Origin: Branchinecta lynchi
Taxonomy: Eukaryota; Arthropoda; Branchiopoda; Anostraca; Branchinectidae
NCBI GenBank assembly: GCA_023053575.1
Contig: JAKZAP010000003.1
Coordinates: 2,890,561 to 2,954,560 of the forward strand
Direction: 5' to 3'
DNA length: 64,000 nucleotides
Of the stretch, positions 42,638-53,379 are shown one piece after another (position 1 is the first letter of the stretch; each line of letters opens with the position of its first letter). A program made the position numbers and the translations under genes. Below the pieces are notes generated by a model. That model was not told the origin of the DNA. It saw only the letters and a program-made list of their open reading frames with translations, and did no database searches.

Positions 42638-43725
42638 CACTGAGCATAAGAGAGGATTTCGAATTCCGTTACACTGCTGAATCTCCTTTAACTTTAGCCT
42701 TGCCTTAACTACCCTAGTAACCTGAACTCTCAAGCGATGGACCGACCCCATTACATCTACATTTCGGCCCCTCCTGGCATGGGTCCTCTTCAGGCTCATC
42801 TTATCCGTTTTGCACCGTCAAATATGACTCGTAGTCAGCTTGGGCTGAAGGAATATCTACAACCCCATTATTCCATACTTGACTTAAACTAAAATCATCC
42901 AACATAGCCGCCTAAGATTCTCTAGAATTTTTCAAATTGGTTTGATAAGCAGAGGCGTTACTAATCAAAATGTTTGGGGGGGGGCAAGGTATTTTCCTTG
43001 CTGGCTCTTCTTTTTTACCGACTGTTTTTGCAGTAAAAATCGACTAATTTTCAGAAAATCGACTGTTATTAAGTAAAAACTAAAAACCAACCGTTTTGAA
43101 ATTGACTAATTTTCAGAAAAACGGACTGCTGAAAAAAAAAAACTTTTGTACCGACTGATCTACAATTTTTTTTGAGGGGGGGTATCCCCCCTCTTCCTGA
43201 CACACGTGATATCGCTGGTGATAAGCTGCATAGCGCTATGTGTGATGTGTACGTCTTATTAAACACCCCCGTTCAAACTCTGCGATGTTCTTTCACAATA
43301 ATACAATTTTTCGAGCTTCTATAGATACAAAAAAGTGTTCTTAGCAGGGGTCGAATTACATAAATAATTTGAAGACTATTATGTTGTAAAAAGTACTAAG
43401 TTGACACATGAACTGCAGTGTTCCTCAAACAAACAATAAGCAGCCGTAACTGAGCAAAACTTGTCTTTTCGAAGAAAAGTTGTACTTCAACTTCCAACAA
43501 AGTGAACTTTGCGCTGTCGTGGCAACCTGGTAAACCACCTCTGTCCCACTGGTGGAGCCCAACCAAGCGATTTCATTGGCTCTGCATAAGACAAGATAGA
43601 AGAAAGTCTATTCTCCTTATATGTTTATTACGCAGCGCGCCCCGAGGAAAAGACGAATCTGTTTAAGACGTATTATACTTTATTCCACGTAATTGAACAA
43701 TGCTTAGCTCTAAATTGATTTAACA
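42638..43725 (+). repeat. Second large inverted duplication, left arm
   Basis: Pairs in reverse with 44953-46070 over about 1.1 kb, through GAATTCCGTTACACTGCTGA, a decayed Penelope-like ribozyme (CTGAAGA at 42787-42793 and GAAA at 42762-42765, minus strand), an element D copy (42955-43215) and CTGCATAAGACAAGATAGAA. Confidence 0.85.
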
Positions 43726-44092
43726 CCTCCTACTACGGAATGGCAATCAGCGTAAAATCAACTTCTCTTAAGTTGCTTGTTTAATTTACTTGTCTTCTCA
43801 CACCCTCTTTGCATACTTCTAATCCCACTTCTAACTTTTCCCCGGTGATTTCCCAAGAGCCCAGATCAAGAATGCATTGAGGCTACAAGTTTTGTCAGGA
43901 ACAGCGTCTTATGTATTTAAATGTGCTTACTATCTCCCAGGTGCCACCCCAATATTAAATAGAGGTATCACAAATATAATACGATAATTTTAACCCTAAA
44001 TATGACTATGGACATTCCTGTCTTATAATCAATCCTTGACCGATAAACTCAACTTATCTGGACTTACTAGCCTTACCGTCGTAACACTTATC
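43726..44092. other. Spacer, left part
   Basis: Nothing recognised between the arm and the family C copy. Confidence 0.4.
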
Positions 44093-44945
44093 AACGAGAC
44101 CAAAGGTTTCGATGGGATCCCACAAACCTGATATTTCATCCAGACAACTGCGTCTTGTAGCCTATATATTATTGCCGATCCGGTAAATGTAATTCTTCTT
44201 CTTTTACCTATTAATATTTGCACTATTAAAATTAGACACAGATTAATGTCAATCGCTAGATATCTGAGAAAACCAAGTTCATGTTTGGATTCAGCAAGTG
44301 GGTTTACCCCTATACGTTAAATCTACTTTGTGGAAATTTATCGAAACTTCCTGCCTTGCTTCTGCCAAATATCCGGTTTCGACCGGATTCCGGATGTACT
44401 GCTTGTCAGGCAAAAAACTAAAGCTGAAAATGAATCCAGCGTATCTATTTTATTTTATTTAAACTAGGATACGACCGACTAGGGTCAAACAAATGAAAAA
44501 ATAAATAACAATTACACTGCAGAAATATAATCTCAAATAAAATTAAACAAAATTTCAGCACATCAACCTGGAGCAAACCCACAATAAAGTAGGGTACCCC
44601 ACGATAGAAAAAATGGCAACTGAGCCGCCAGTGGTGGCGGGCGGACTATATGTCCGGGTAGAAAATGATTGTCATATATGGATTCAGCATGTCTTCATAC
44701 CCCTACATCAAACATTTAATCAACTTCAAATAAAACTTCTACTCTAAAAATTTTTTCCGGTTTTGACCGGATTCCGGGTGAACACTTGTCTGGGTAGAAA
44801 AGAATTGACATACACATATTCAGCATGTCCTTTTACGCCTATATCGAACATTTAATCCACTTCAAAGAAAACTTTTACTTTTAACAAGTTTTCGGGTTTT
44901 GGCCGGATTCCGGGCCAACTACGGCGATAAAAAGAATTTCAGAAA
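44093..44945 (-). mobile_element. Family C, inverted copy in the duplication spacer
   Basis: Reverse of the right end (AACGAGACCAAAGGTTTCGA + TGGGATCCC), then monomers with GGATTCCGGATGTACTGC and GGATTCCGGGTGAACAC. Interrupted at about 44446-44640 by another element whose minus-strand 3' end has TAGTCGGTCGTATCCTAG and (AAAAT)n, probably a LINE tail. The left cassette is missing. Confidence 0.75.
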
Positions 44946-44952
44946 TGGATTC

Positions 44953-46070
44953 AGCAATCTAGAGTTAAGCATTGTTCAATTAAGTGAAAAAAAAGTGTAA
45001 TACGGCGTAAACAGATTCGTCTATTCCTCGGGGGCGAAACATATAAGGAGAACAGACTTTCTTCTATTTTGTCTTATGCAGAGCCAATCAGATCGCTTGT
45101 TTGGGCTCCACCAGTGGGACACCCACGAGAGCACAAAGTTCACTTTGTTGGAAGTCGAAGTAACAATTTTCTTCGAAAGAACAAGTTTTGCTCAGTTATG
45201 GCTGCTTATTGTTAGTTCGAGGAAAATTGCAGTTCATATGTCAATTTAGTACTTTTTACAACATAATACTCTCCAAATTAATTATGCAATTCGAGCACTG
45301 CTAAGAACCCTTTTTTTCATCTATAGAAGCTCGAAAAACTGTATTAGGGTCAAAGAACATCGCACAGTTTGAACGGGGGGGGGGGGAGGATGTAATAAGA
45401 CGTAAACATCACACATAGCGATATGCAGCTTGCCACCAGGGATGTCACATATGGGGGGAGGAGGGGGGACACCCCCCAAAAAACTTGAAGGCAAGTCGGT
45501 ACAAAATTACTTTTTCGCAGTCCGTTTTTCTGAAAATCAGTCGATCTTTCATCAAAATGGTTGTTTTTATTTAAAAGAGTCGTTTTTCTGAAAAACAGTC
45601 GATTTCTACTGCAAAAACGGTTGGTAAAACTGAACAGCGAGCAGGTAAAATACCTTGCCCCCCCCCCCCCAAACATTTTGATTAGTAATGCCTCGTGCTT
45701 ATCAAACCAGTTTGAAAAAAAATCTAGAGAATCTTAAAGACGGCTGTTTTGGATGATCTTGGGATTAGTCAAGTATGGAATAATGGGGTTGTAGATATTC
45801 CTTCAGCCCAAGTTGACTGCGAATCATATTTGACGGTGCAAAACGGATAAGATCAGCCTGAAGAGGAGCCTTGCCAAGAGGGGCGGGAATATAGCTGTAA
45901 TGGGGTTGGTACACCGTTTGAGCGAGCTGAGGTTACTAAGGTAGTGAAGGCAAGGCTAAAGTTGAAGGTGATTGATGATGATGATGATGAAATTTTATTT
46001 ACGCACTTAAGAAGAGGATTCAGCAGTGGAACGGAATTCGAAATCCTCTCTTATGCTCAGTGTAGAGCAA
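44953..46070 (-). repeat. Second large inverted duplication, right arm
   Basis: Contains the reverse D copy (45432-45700), a decayed Penelope-like piece (CCTGAAGAGGAGCCTTGCC at about 45856), and an extra (GATGAT)n plus TTTATTTACGCACTTAAG (about 45970-46012) absent from the left arm. Confidence 0.85.
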
Positions 46071-46292
46071 AATAACTCTAGAGAGTACCGCGAAGACCTA
46101 TCCTTCCCATGCATGGAAAATGGGTCTCCGTCGCTTTGTTCGCATGCAGTGGCGGACGTAGATTCTAGCCAGCGCTCGTTACCGATTGGTCAGAGCATAA
46201 TAATTCTGCTCTGCGATTGGTTGAGTTTCTGTAGGGATGTTCGTATCCGCTAGTGTGCTGCGATTTGACTGTAACGCAATACTGACGCAATA
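46071..46292. other. Unassigned stretch
   Basis: Contains two GATTGGTY/GATTGGTTG boxes (46176, 46217) separated by CAGAGCATAA...CTCTGC. No gene is called. Confidence 0.35.
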
Positions 46293-46450
46293 CTCAGTTC
46301 AGTTCAGTTCAGTTCAGTTTTATTAAAATCAAAATAAAGGAACAAAATAAACTTCGACCCCTACAAAGCTCCACTGCCCGTTACATACGGGTTAATACCA
46401 CAATAATTAACAAAACGAGTCTCTTAACTATTACAATAAAAAAAAAGAGA
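46293..46450 (-). mobile_element. LINE 3' end with (TGAAC)n tail
   Basis: CAGTTCAGTTCAGTTCAG + TTCAGTTTTATTAAAAT on the plus strand is a minus-strand AATAAAAC signal and (TGAAC)5 tail, like the tail of the LINE at 15785-16598 (TTGAACTGAACTG). Confidence 0.65.
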
Positions 46451-47288
46451 ACAATTGAAGAATTTTATTTTTACTTACCGCTCCATCCTCAAAGTTCACC
46501 TCCAGGTCTACGCCTATCTCCCAAAATCACTAATTTTCAATAAAATGTTCAATTACGTTCAATTACTCTCTAGAGTTCTTTTGCTCTGGATCAGTGTAAG
46601 GACTTATGGGGAGAAAAGCAGTATTTTAAGCTTCGGTTAGGACCTGATGGCATGCAGAGTTTGTTTGCAAGGTATTTGTGTGCAAGGTACTTACCGACTA
46701 GCTGGTCATTTTTACCGACTATTTTTGAAGAAAAAACGACCGTTTTCAAGGAAAAACGACTGTCTTTACACAAAAATCTCGGCTTTTTTTTTACCGACTG
46801 GCCAACAACATTGGGGGGGGGGGCTTCTTCCAGCAATACACTTATTATCAAGCTTTCGCTCTCTTTAAAGGACACCTGAACAATGAAACCATACTTGAAC
46901 ACACCATGGAGAATGCATTTACAGACATGGCCAAGGAGAGCATTCAAATCTTGTACAGCGCTGGCCGGATTGTATTGTATATAAATATATAAAAATTATA
47001 TATTTTGTTTTATTTTGGTTTTCACCATGAGACCCCGTCTTGTGGGTCCTGGTTTGTCTACGTGGCTCCGACAAGGGAGTCCTAGACTTCTAAATTATAT
47101 TCGAGAAAAATTCTTTATGGTATTGGTCACGGTACAAGTCCCTTGTGTAAAATGCCATCTATATTAGTAATTTCCGTGACATGGGGATGTGAACTGGTTA
47201 GATGAATTTGCCTTCAGGCGGGATCGCTGTTCCTATGGCCGGCTTCTACCAGACTATTGTAGTGTGTTTGCGAACTCTGTTCACAAGC
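46451..47288. other. Unassigned stretch with an element D fragment
   Basis: 46690-46830 holds ACCGACTAGCTGGTCATTTT, AAAAACGACCGTTTTC, TTTACCGACTGGCCAACAAC and a G run (element D). The rest is not recognised. Confidence 0.5.
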
Positions 47289-47360
47289 CCCTCGGTAGCT
47301 CAGTTGCTAGAGCGTCTGTCTTGTAAACAGAGGGCCTGGGTTCAAATCCCGGCTGAGGAG
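47289..47360 (+). tRNA. tRNA-Thr (anticodon UGU)
   Basis: 72 nt. D stem GCTC/GAGC, anticodon stem TCTGT/ACAGA with loop CTTGTAA and anticodon TGT at 47322-47324 (reads ACA), T stem CTGGG/CCCGG with loop TTCAAAT. A box TAGCTCAGTTGC and B box GGTTCAAATCC fit RNA polymerase III promoters. TTTTT follows at 47363. The first acceptor pair is C.A; the other six pair (one G.U). It lies in the KChIP-like intron on the same strand. The mismatch leaves open a decayed gene or tRNA-derived SINE, but no second copy is seen here. Confidence 0.85.
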
Positions 47361-47439
47361 CATTTTTGTCTATCAGTTCACTACTTGTAAAAATGGGTAC
47401 TGGGGATTTTCTAACTTTACTATTTAAACTGTCCGAAAT

Positions 47440-49500
47440 CAATGCAAAGTCTTGTGTTCTTTAGGGTTAAATCTTTCAGTTTCTGACTTTGCTGATCTGG
47501 GTCTTTTTTAGTCACTAACAGTATAGGACTACAGTATTCCGAATCAGCTTCCTCAATAAGATCTGCGTTTAAAAGTTCTTGTAGGTGTCCCTGTATCAGT
47601 GGAAAGATTGCTTCTGGTAAGGGGATATTGCTCGGTTACTACGACTTCTGAAGGGTTTTCTAGTTCAATCTCGCATTCTAGGAGAGTAGCGTTGCCACAT
47701 TCGTATTTTCGTCCTTTAGAAAAGCAATGTTGGAATTTTACCAATAGGTTTTCTGTTTGGGAACGGATTGGCTCGGGTATGTGATTAAGCTTGAACTGGG
47801 AAAGGAAGTTTTTTCTGTCAAAGCCGTTCTCGGCCAAAAACGAACAAGTTAAGTTCTCCAAGTCTGAATCACAAGAAAATTCGCTCGTTAGAATTTCATA
47901 TTCTCTGGAATGCGTAAATTTTGCTAGTCGAGTATTTCTTTCGAACCTGACACTTTTACCTTTCGTGTTATATAGGCCAATAGGCAAACAGCCATCCGGA
48001 ACTCTGACCACGTAGTTTTCTAGTAGCAAATGTTTAGTTTCGTTTGAAGCAACAAGTGTCCCCTCAATCTCCGTCTATCGCGTCTTCTATATGGTATACG
48101 TGTTTGGGGCAAGGGTGAAGCTATTTTTGGCACGCGCGAAACAGTCCTTTTCATTACCGTTTACGCACAGTTCTGACTCAGGACTATGATGCTTCATTAC
48201 GCTGATGTGGTTTCTTGAAAAATCAATCATGGTTTGAAAGGTATGCAGGAAATCAAGCCCAAAAAGGAATGAAAATTTCAATCCGTTTGTGATTAGAAAT
48301 TCAAAATTTTTTGTTGTTTTTTCAACTGTCACTTCTAGATTTATTTTTCCTGTTATTTCAAGGGCGTGTCCAGAAATAGACAAAACATTTCTATCGTTTG
48401 GGTGTATTTTTAGATCTTTCTTGCGAAGGGATTGGGGAATTAAGGACGCATTCACGAGGCTCACTTGTGACCGTGAATCCACGATTCCACGAAATCTTTG
48501 ACCCAAGACTTTAGCCGGCAAAAATAAAGGAAAACTCCCGGTACTGTCTACTGTATAAGAAAAACAGTCACTTATCTGGGGCTTATCGGCACAAGTTTTA
48601 GGAGTAGTCCGCCTGTTCATCTCCGTGCCGTCAACCGAAAATCCTCTCTCCTCTTTAATTCCTCTCCTCTCTGGTCCTCTCTCCTTTCACCAGTCCTCCA
48701 AGTACCCCTCTGCGGGTCACCGTGTCCATAATTATCACGGAATGTTACTTGCCGGTTTCCAGTCATGGTGTCTCTCCTTGTGAATGTTGGCTGGCGATCT
48801 TGCTGGTAGCTTCCATATCCTCCTCGTCTGACGAAAGGTGATGAATAGTAGTTTTGTTGGTAGGCCGGTGTTCTTGAACGGCAAAACTTTGCGATGTGTC
48901 CAATCCTGTTGCAGTTGTAGCAAGTTCTGTTGTCAGTGTTCCTGTACTCTTATTGGTGGTCGTAATCACGGCGTGGTCCCTGTTCTCTGGAAACTCCTCT
49001 CGATGGCCTTGACGATGATGTCGGTCTTGAAGAAGTGCCGGCAAAATTGACAGTTGCGCTGCGCTCCCTAATTGCTTCTTTGGCCCTTTCCACGTTCATG
49101 GCCATGTCGACGGCCTCATTGAATGTCGACAAGGGCAGTAGGACCACTTGGTTTTAGAGGACGGCCTTAAGCCCTTTCAGGAACGTAGTCAGGAGTTCCA
49201 GTTCCTCGTATTGTTTTGCGTCTGCTGACGTGGGCCCTCGGGTAGTGGGCCCTGATTGTCCGCTTTTTTTTTTGCGCGTATGTTAAAACTGGCTCGTCTT
49301 CCCCCTGCTGTTTTTGTATGTTTCTGAGGTTCAGAGCGACATGACTCTTGTCGAACCGGTCCAGAAGGTAATTTTCGAAGTCGTCGAAATTCCTAAACTC
49401 GCGCCCGGCATTGTTTCCGATGAGCTGTTTCCGTCCAACGACCAGTTTTGCAATTTCGCCAAGATTGGCGACAAGGCAAGGGGCATGGAAATAGGCTTAA
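47440..49500 (-). pseudogene. Decayed Ty3/gypsy gag-pol
   Basis: Minus strand, 5' to 3': a Gag capsid-like stretch (about 49490-49150), a CCHC zinc knuckle CYNCNRIGHIAKFC (48922-48881), retropepsin (48620-48087) with GIVDSRSQVSLVN where D(S/T)G is expected, so the catalytic Gly is Arg, and FGLDFL further on. A linker follows (48029-47553) with LENPSEVVVTEQYPL, then a frameshift into the start of reverse transcriptase (SPILLVTKKD and RLCIDF), which stops at about 47440. At least three frame breaks, no catalytic polymerase, integrase or LTRs seen. Inactive. Confidence 0.9.
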
Positions 49501-49879
49501 AACAGCCGAGGCCGTGTATTATTTTCTGTGAGTGTAGTTTAGAATTGTGAAGTGGTCAAGTATCTCAGGGCAACTGAGCAGAAACCTGCAGAGGTGTCCT
49601 TGAAGGCTGCCATGGAGCACCATGCACGTTTTGTTGTTGAAGCTGTGTTACATTAGTTATTCCTACGAAAGTTATGTGAGTGCTGAATATTTGGAGTGGT
49701 ATATGTTGAGTGCTTATCTACTTTGTGTACTTCTGTCTCTGTATGGCCCATGCTTTTTTTTCAGGTTATATTTGTTCCTCCAGAACAATATATGTCAACT
49801 TAAAAGAAATAAAATAAAAGATTTTTCAAACTTGACCTTACCTTAGATCCTCTTGTGCCACTAGAAATACCAAGAGCAG
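49501..49879. other. Retroelement trailer-like stretch
   Basis: ATAGGCTTAAAACAGCCGAG + GCCGTG at 49491 matches the motif at 12969 and 31768. A polyadenylation-like AAATAAAATAAAAG lies at 49808. No coding is recognised. Confidence 0.4.
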
Positions 49880-50060
49880 GGCTTTAATAGCCAAAATGTT
49901 TGAGGGGGGCAAGGCATATTAGACTGATTTTCAGAATAACCGACTGTTTTCATAAAAAAAAAATCAACTTTTTTGACGAAAAATCGTGGTGCTTCGCGCA
50001 GACTCGGTTAGTTCTTACTGACTGGCCGACAACATTGTCGGGTGGGGGGGGGCGTTCACG
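49880..50060 (+). mobile_element. Element D, short copy
   Basis: TAGCCAAAATGTTTGAGGGG, ACTGATTTTCAGAATAACCG, TTTTGACGAAAAATCG, TTCGCGCAGACTCGG, ACTGGCCGACAAC and a G run. Confidence 0.7.
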
Positions 50061-50246
50061 GCATGGGTAGGAAGTAATACAAATAAATGATCACGTAGTG
50101 ACAAGTATGTGCTATTTCTTAAGTTCAGAGCCTAAAAGAAGCCACGTTGGAACATTGTTTCAGCTCCTCACTATGAAGCCTGAACGAGACCTTTTAGTTT
50201 GCGTATCTCTGTTTAGTACTCGTGCCTCCTACACTCCGCCGTACCG

Positions 50247-50480
50247 TAAGTAAGTATTTATTCGTGAGTAAATCAAACAACGTATTTCACTCTATATACT
50301 AAACTAAAACTACATGACATCAAAAAGAAAACACTAATCTAATCTTAAAGTTCAATGGGCACATCAAACTACCCCAATCCCACTCTGCTTACCTCCTAGA
50401 TCAGCAGCTTTTTCAACAGTTTCCTGTCTGTGATATTTCAAAGCGTAGCTTTTTGGGCCAGTACATGCTCAATTTACTAG
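50247..50480 (-). mobile_element. LINE 3' end with (ACTT)n tail
   Basis: CGTAAGTAAGTATTTATTCG on the plus strand gives a minus-strand AATAAATACTTACTTACG tail. The next 200 bp may be decayed C-terminal coding but I cannot confirm it. Confidence 0.5.
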
Positions 50481-51620
50481 CTTGGACAAAGATAAAAGTG
50501 ATGTTTCTTGTAATACTTAGTAGATCTTTATTTTACGCATTTATCATCTTCTATAATTTAGATTTGAAAAGGTTATTTGTTTTTGAATGATTTTATAGCT
50601 ATGTTATTTTTATAAGCTTATTAAGTTTCTGCTGAGAATCCCTACAGAGCTACCGTGTAACATACTATCAAGAAAACAAGAAGGGCAAGCCATAAAATTA
50701 CAAGCTCAATTCTTGAAGTAGCCTATTTACTATCCGCGTATCGTATCAACATGTATAACAAATCGCCTCCGCAGTTTCTAATAGCCTCCTCGCTTTAATA
50801 TAATACGGTAATAACCTCCGGTATAAATAAATCGCAGGAAGCAACGTGACCTGATGACTCACTCGTTTCAACCCCACAGCGGTTTTCTAGATTGGAGTAG
50901 GCAAGCTAATTAGTCAGGGAATCAACCTCTAATCAAGCTTCACAACAGTATTCCACAAAGAAAAACTTTTAATAGGCACTTTAAGCCATGGAACTTCTGA
51001 TGAAACACTAGAATAATCAGGTAAACTGCATTTGCGGCTTGACTTTGGTGACATCTCAAGTATATCCTTTTCTATCAAGCATTGCTGGGAGTTTTTGAAT
51101 TTCCTGCACGATATCCCAGCTCCTACGATTTGGATCGCCGAAATGCCAGAGAGGTAAAGACAAGGGATAACAAGAAAACGGCCGATTTTCGTAGCGCCTT
51201 CTAAAGGAAGTCGGAAATGTTTATTTGTGAAGCATTTAATACAAAATAAAGCATTAGAAGTGTCCATTGTGCTTTAAAGTCTCAAATGAAGAAAAATGAC
51301 ACAACCATTGATGACCAACTACGAAATTTCCAATCTCCTAGTTCTTTAAAAAAAAAACACAATAACAAGGTTGATAACATACTTGCGGTGCCTCTTTTTG
51401 GTCGATCCCGCCGCTTTTCTCTGGAGACGCTTGTAAGTTTGCAAGGACCCTCGGAAGTGCGACGGATCATGTTTTTTCCCCGTCAATGTCTTACTAATGG
51501 CTGCCAATTCAGGACGGATTAGGTTCTAAGATTATCATCATCTTTCGTACAAAGTATCAAACTGGTACGAAACAAAAGTCTACCTTTCCTCACCTTTCTT
51601 TACCATTCCAACTTTTACAG
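50481..51620. other. Intron end, unassigned
   Basis: No element recognised. The minus-strand 112-codon frame at 50929-51267 has no domain I know. The last 20 bases are a usable polypyrimidine tract and AG for the next exon. Confidence 0.4.
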
Positions 51621-51761
51621 GACTGTCCGAGTGGAAGAGTGTGCGAGGAAACTTTCTGCACAATCTACTCCAAGTTCTTCCCTCATGGTGACGCCACGAA
51701 GTACGCTGGGTATGTTTTCAGGGCATTTGACGGGAGAAACACGGGCTGCCTCACCTTTGAC
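51621..51761 (+). CDS. KChIP-like neuronal calcium sensor, next exon (EF-hands 1-2)
   Basis: 47 codons with codon boundaries at both ends. Acceptor ACTTTTACAG|GAC, donor GAC|GTAAGA. Reads DCPSGRVCEETFCTIYSKFF, then PHGDATKYAGYVFRAFDGRN and TGCLTFD. CPSG is the disabled EF-hand 1 of the NCS family. FFPHGDA...YA.Y.F.AFD...TG is the KChIP version of the EF1-EF2 segment. The EF2 loop begins D-G-R-N-T-G; Arg at loop position 3 is unusual, and EF2 of KChIPs is already a weak site. The following exons (EF3 and EF4, LRW.F.LYD) are not found before 64000. Two extra Cys residues (at VC and FC) are unlike the vertebrate proteins as I recall them. Confidence 0.9.
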
Positions 51762-51804
51762 GTAAGATATATGACTTCTATTCTATCAGTAAATGTTCTC
51801 TGTT

Positions 51805-52180
51805 CTTGCACACAGGCACTCCATTGGGGATTTACTTTCCACATTGGAACCCATTCCTTCCATTCCATTTCGCCAGCTTCTTCCGTTCGGGATTTACTTT
51901 CAATACATGGAGTCCACTAGCAAGGAGCGCCACCAATCCTCCACAGCCACCATCCGTTCTCTGTAACTCCGTGCCTGGCTGGTTCTCTTCAATGAACGAA
52001 AAGCCCCCGGGCATGACTGGTTATCTGAAACAAACGTAAAACCACCGATCTTGTCAGGTTTTATATTGGACATAAAGCATCCTGGCCTTGCTGGTTCTCT
52101 GCAACAACGCAAAGCCACTACTAGGGGCGTAAAGCACGGGGTATTGCTGGTTCTCTGCAAGAGACGCTTTGCTCTTTTCT
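51805..52180 (+). repeat. Minisatellite with TGGTTCTCTGCAAC units
   Basis: GCTGGTTCTCTTCAATGAAC, ACTGGTTATCTGAAACAAAC, CTGGTTCTCTGCAACAACG and CTGGTTCTCTGCAAGAGACG each precede AAA(A)GCCNC-type text. Unit ~35-60 bp, irregular. The same unit occurs at 55996-56165 and 56830-56890. Confidence 0.65.
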
Positions 52181-52189
52181 AAGTCGTGA

Positions 52190-53345
52190 CGTTAGAAAGT
52201 TGGCCTACGGCAAAAGTCAACTTTTGGACTAAGACAGGTAGATTTTTTTTTTCGACGGCAATCGATAGCCATTGATGAGCTGATCAAAGTATATGTCATC
52301 CATTTTGGGTACAAAAATTCCTTCATGAGATACACGAGTTTGAAAATTTCAAAGGGGTTGACAACTTCAGTAGTAAGGTACACTGAAACCAAAAATAGGC
52401 GATACCAGTTATGAGACATGTAGGGGACTTTTAAGCAACAGTCGACTATTAGCTCATAATCATCTTCGGTAATGAGGGGTTTACAGCTTTTGCTAGTTGG
52501 TGTACCTGTTATTTGGTTCCCAATGGTAAGATATGCAAGAGACTTGTAAGTAATAATCGGCTGTTATGCTACAATCATCTTCTGCGGATGGGTTTGCAAC
52601 TTTTGCTAGCTGGTGTACCCATTATTTATTTTTGGTTAACTTAATGTATATCACGAGAGAGGGACTTGTAAGTAGGAATCGGTTCACGAGGGGCTAGGAA
52701 TTTTTGCAAATGGGTGCACATTGTGTTCGATTTCTATAAATCTGACGGTAAGAAATTTTCTGTCGATGGTCTATCAATGTAACCTAGGATTAAGTGTTTA
52801 CACAACGGATACAAACGAAAATGTAAAGCAATGAGGTAGTTTCATAATAATTAATAGTGTCATCTATGGTATTTTAATCCTGAAAAGTTACGGATAGCTT
52901 TCTAATGCCAACTAGATTATATAAGATATTGTTCCAAGTTTTCATCCGTCACGATGTCTACGATTGAAAAGGATAAAGTTCAACTGACTGCAAAGTTAAT
53001 TTAGTCCCTTCTTCCTATATTATTTTGTTGTTGTTTTTACAACGCTGAAGAATACCTTTTGATCATATGATTAATTTTTTTAGAACATCACGTTTAAAAA
53101 GCTTCGATAAGTTGACGACTTCAGCATTAAGCGACAGCGAAGAAACAAAACCAGTTTGAAAGTTTAAAGGGGTTGACAACTTCAGTAGTAACGTACACAC
53201 TGAAACCAAAAATAGGCGATATCAGCAGTGAGACATGTAGGGGACATGTATGCAACAGTCAACTGTTGGCTCATAATCATCTTTGGCAATGAGGGGCTTG
53301 CAGCTTTTGCTAGTTGGTGTACCTGTTTTTTGTTTCCGGTGACCA
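52190..53345 (-). repeat. Repeat F, inverted copy without the family A insert
   Basis: Reverse match to 26283-28050: TAGCTGGTGTACCCATTATT, AAGTAATAATCGGCTGTTAT, CAATCGATAGCC/TTGATGAGCTGATCAAAGTA. A further partial unit lies at 53160-53345. The target of the 27135 family A insertion is intact here. Confidence 0.75.
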
Positions 53346-53379
53346 CTAGGCCCGACTGGTTTTCTATAATAGACATAAA

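Larger units (their letters stand above)
17734..51620 (+). other. 33.9-kb intron of the KChIP-like gene
   Basis: Starts GTAATC after a phase-0 exon and ends CAACTTTTACAG before a phase-0 exon, so the two exons join without frame change at FKQ|DCPSG, the same junction that lies between FKN and ECPSG in KChIPs. The interval contains the transposable elements, the tRNA and the gypsy relic listed separately. I found no further conserved exon in it, but a short one could be missed. Confidence 0.8.

Noticed and set aside
42749..42805. Active hammerhead in the inverted duplication (minus strand)
   Set aside because: CTGAAGA and GAAA remain, but the stem I arms no longer pair; the copy at about 45856 has lost GAAA. 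Both are treated as relics.
46176..46225. Paired GATTGG boxes as a promoter
   Set aside because: CCAAT-type matches are common by chance and no transcript start or gene follows.
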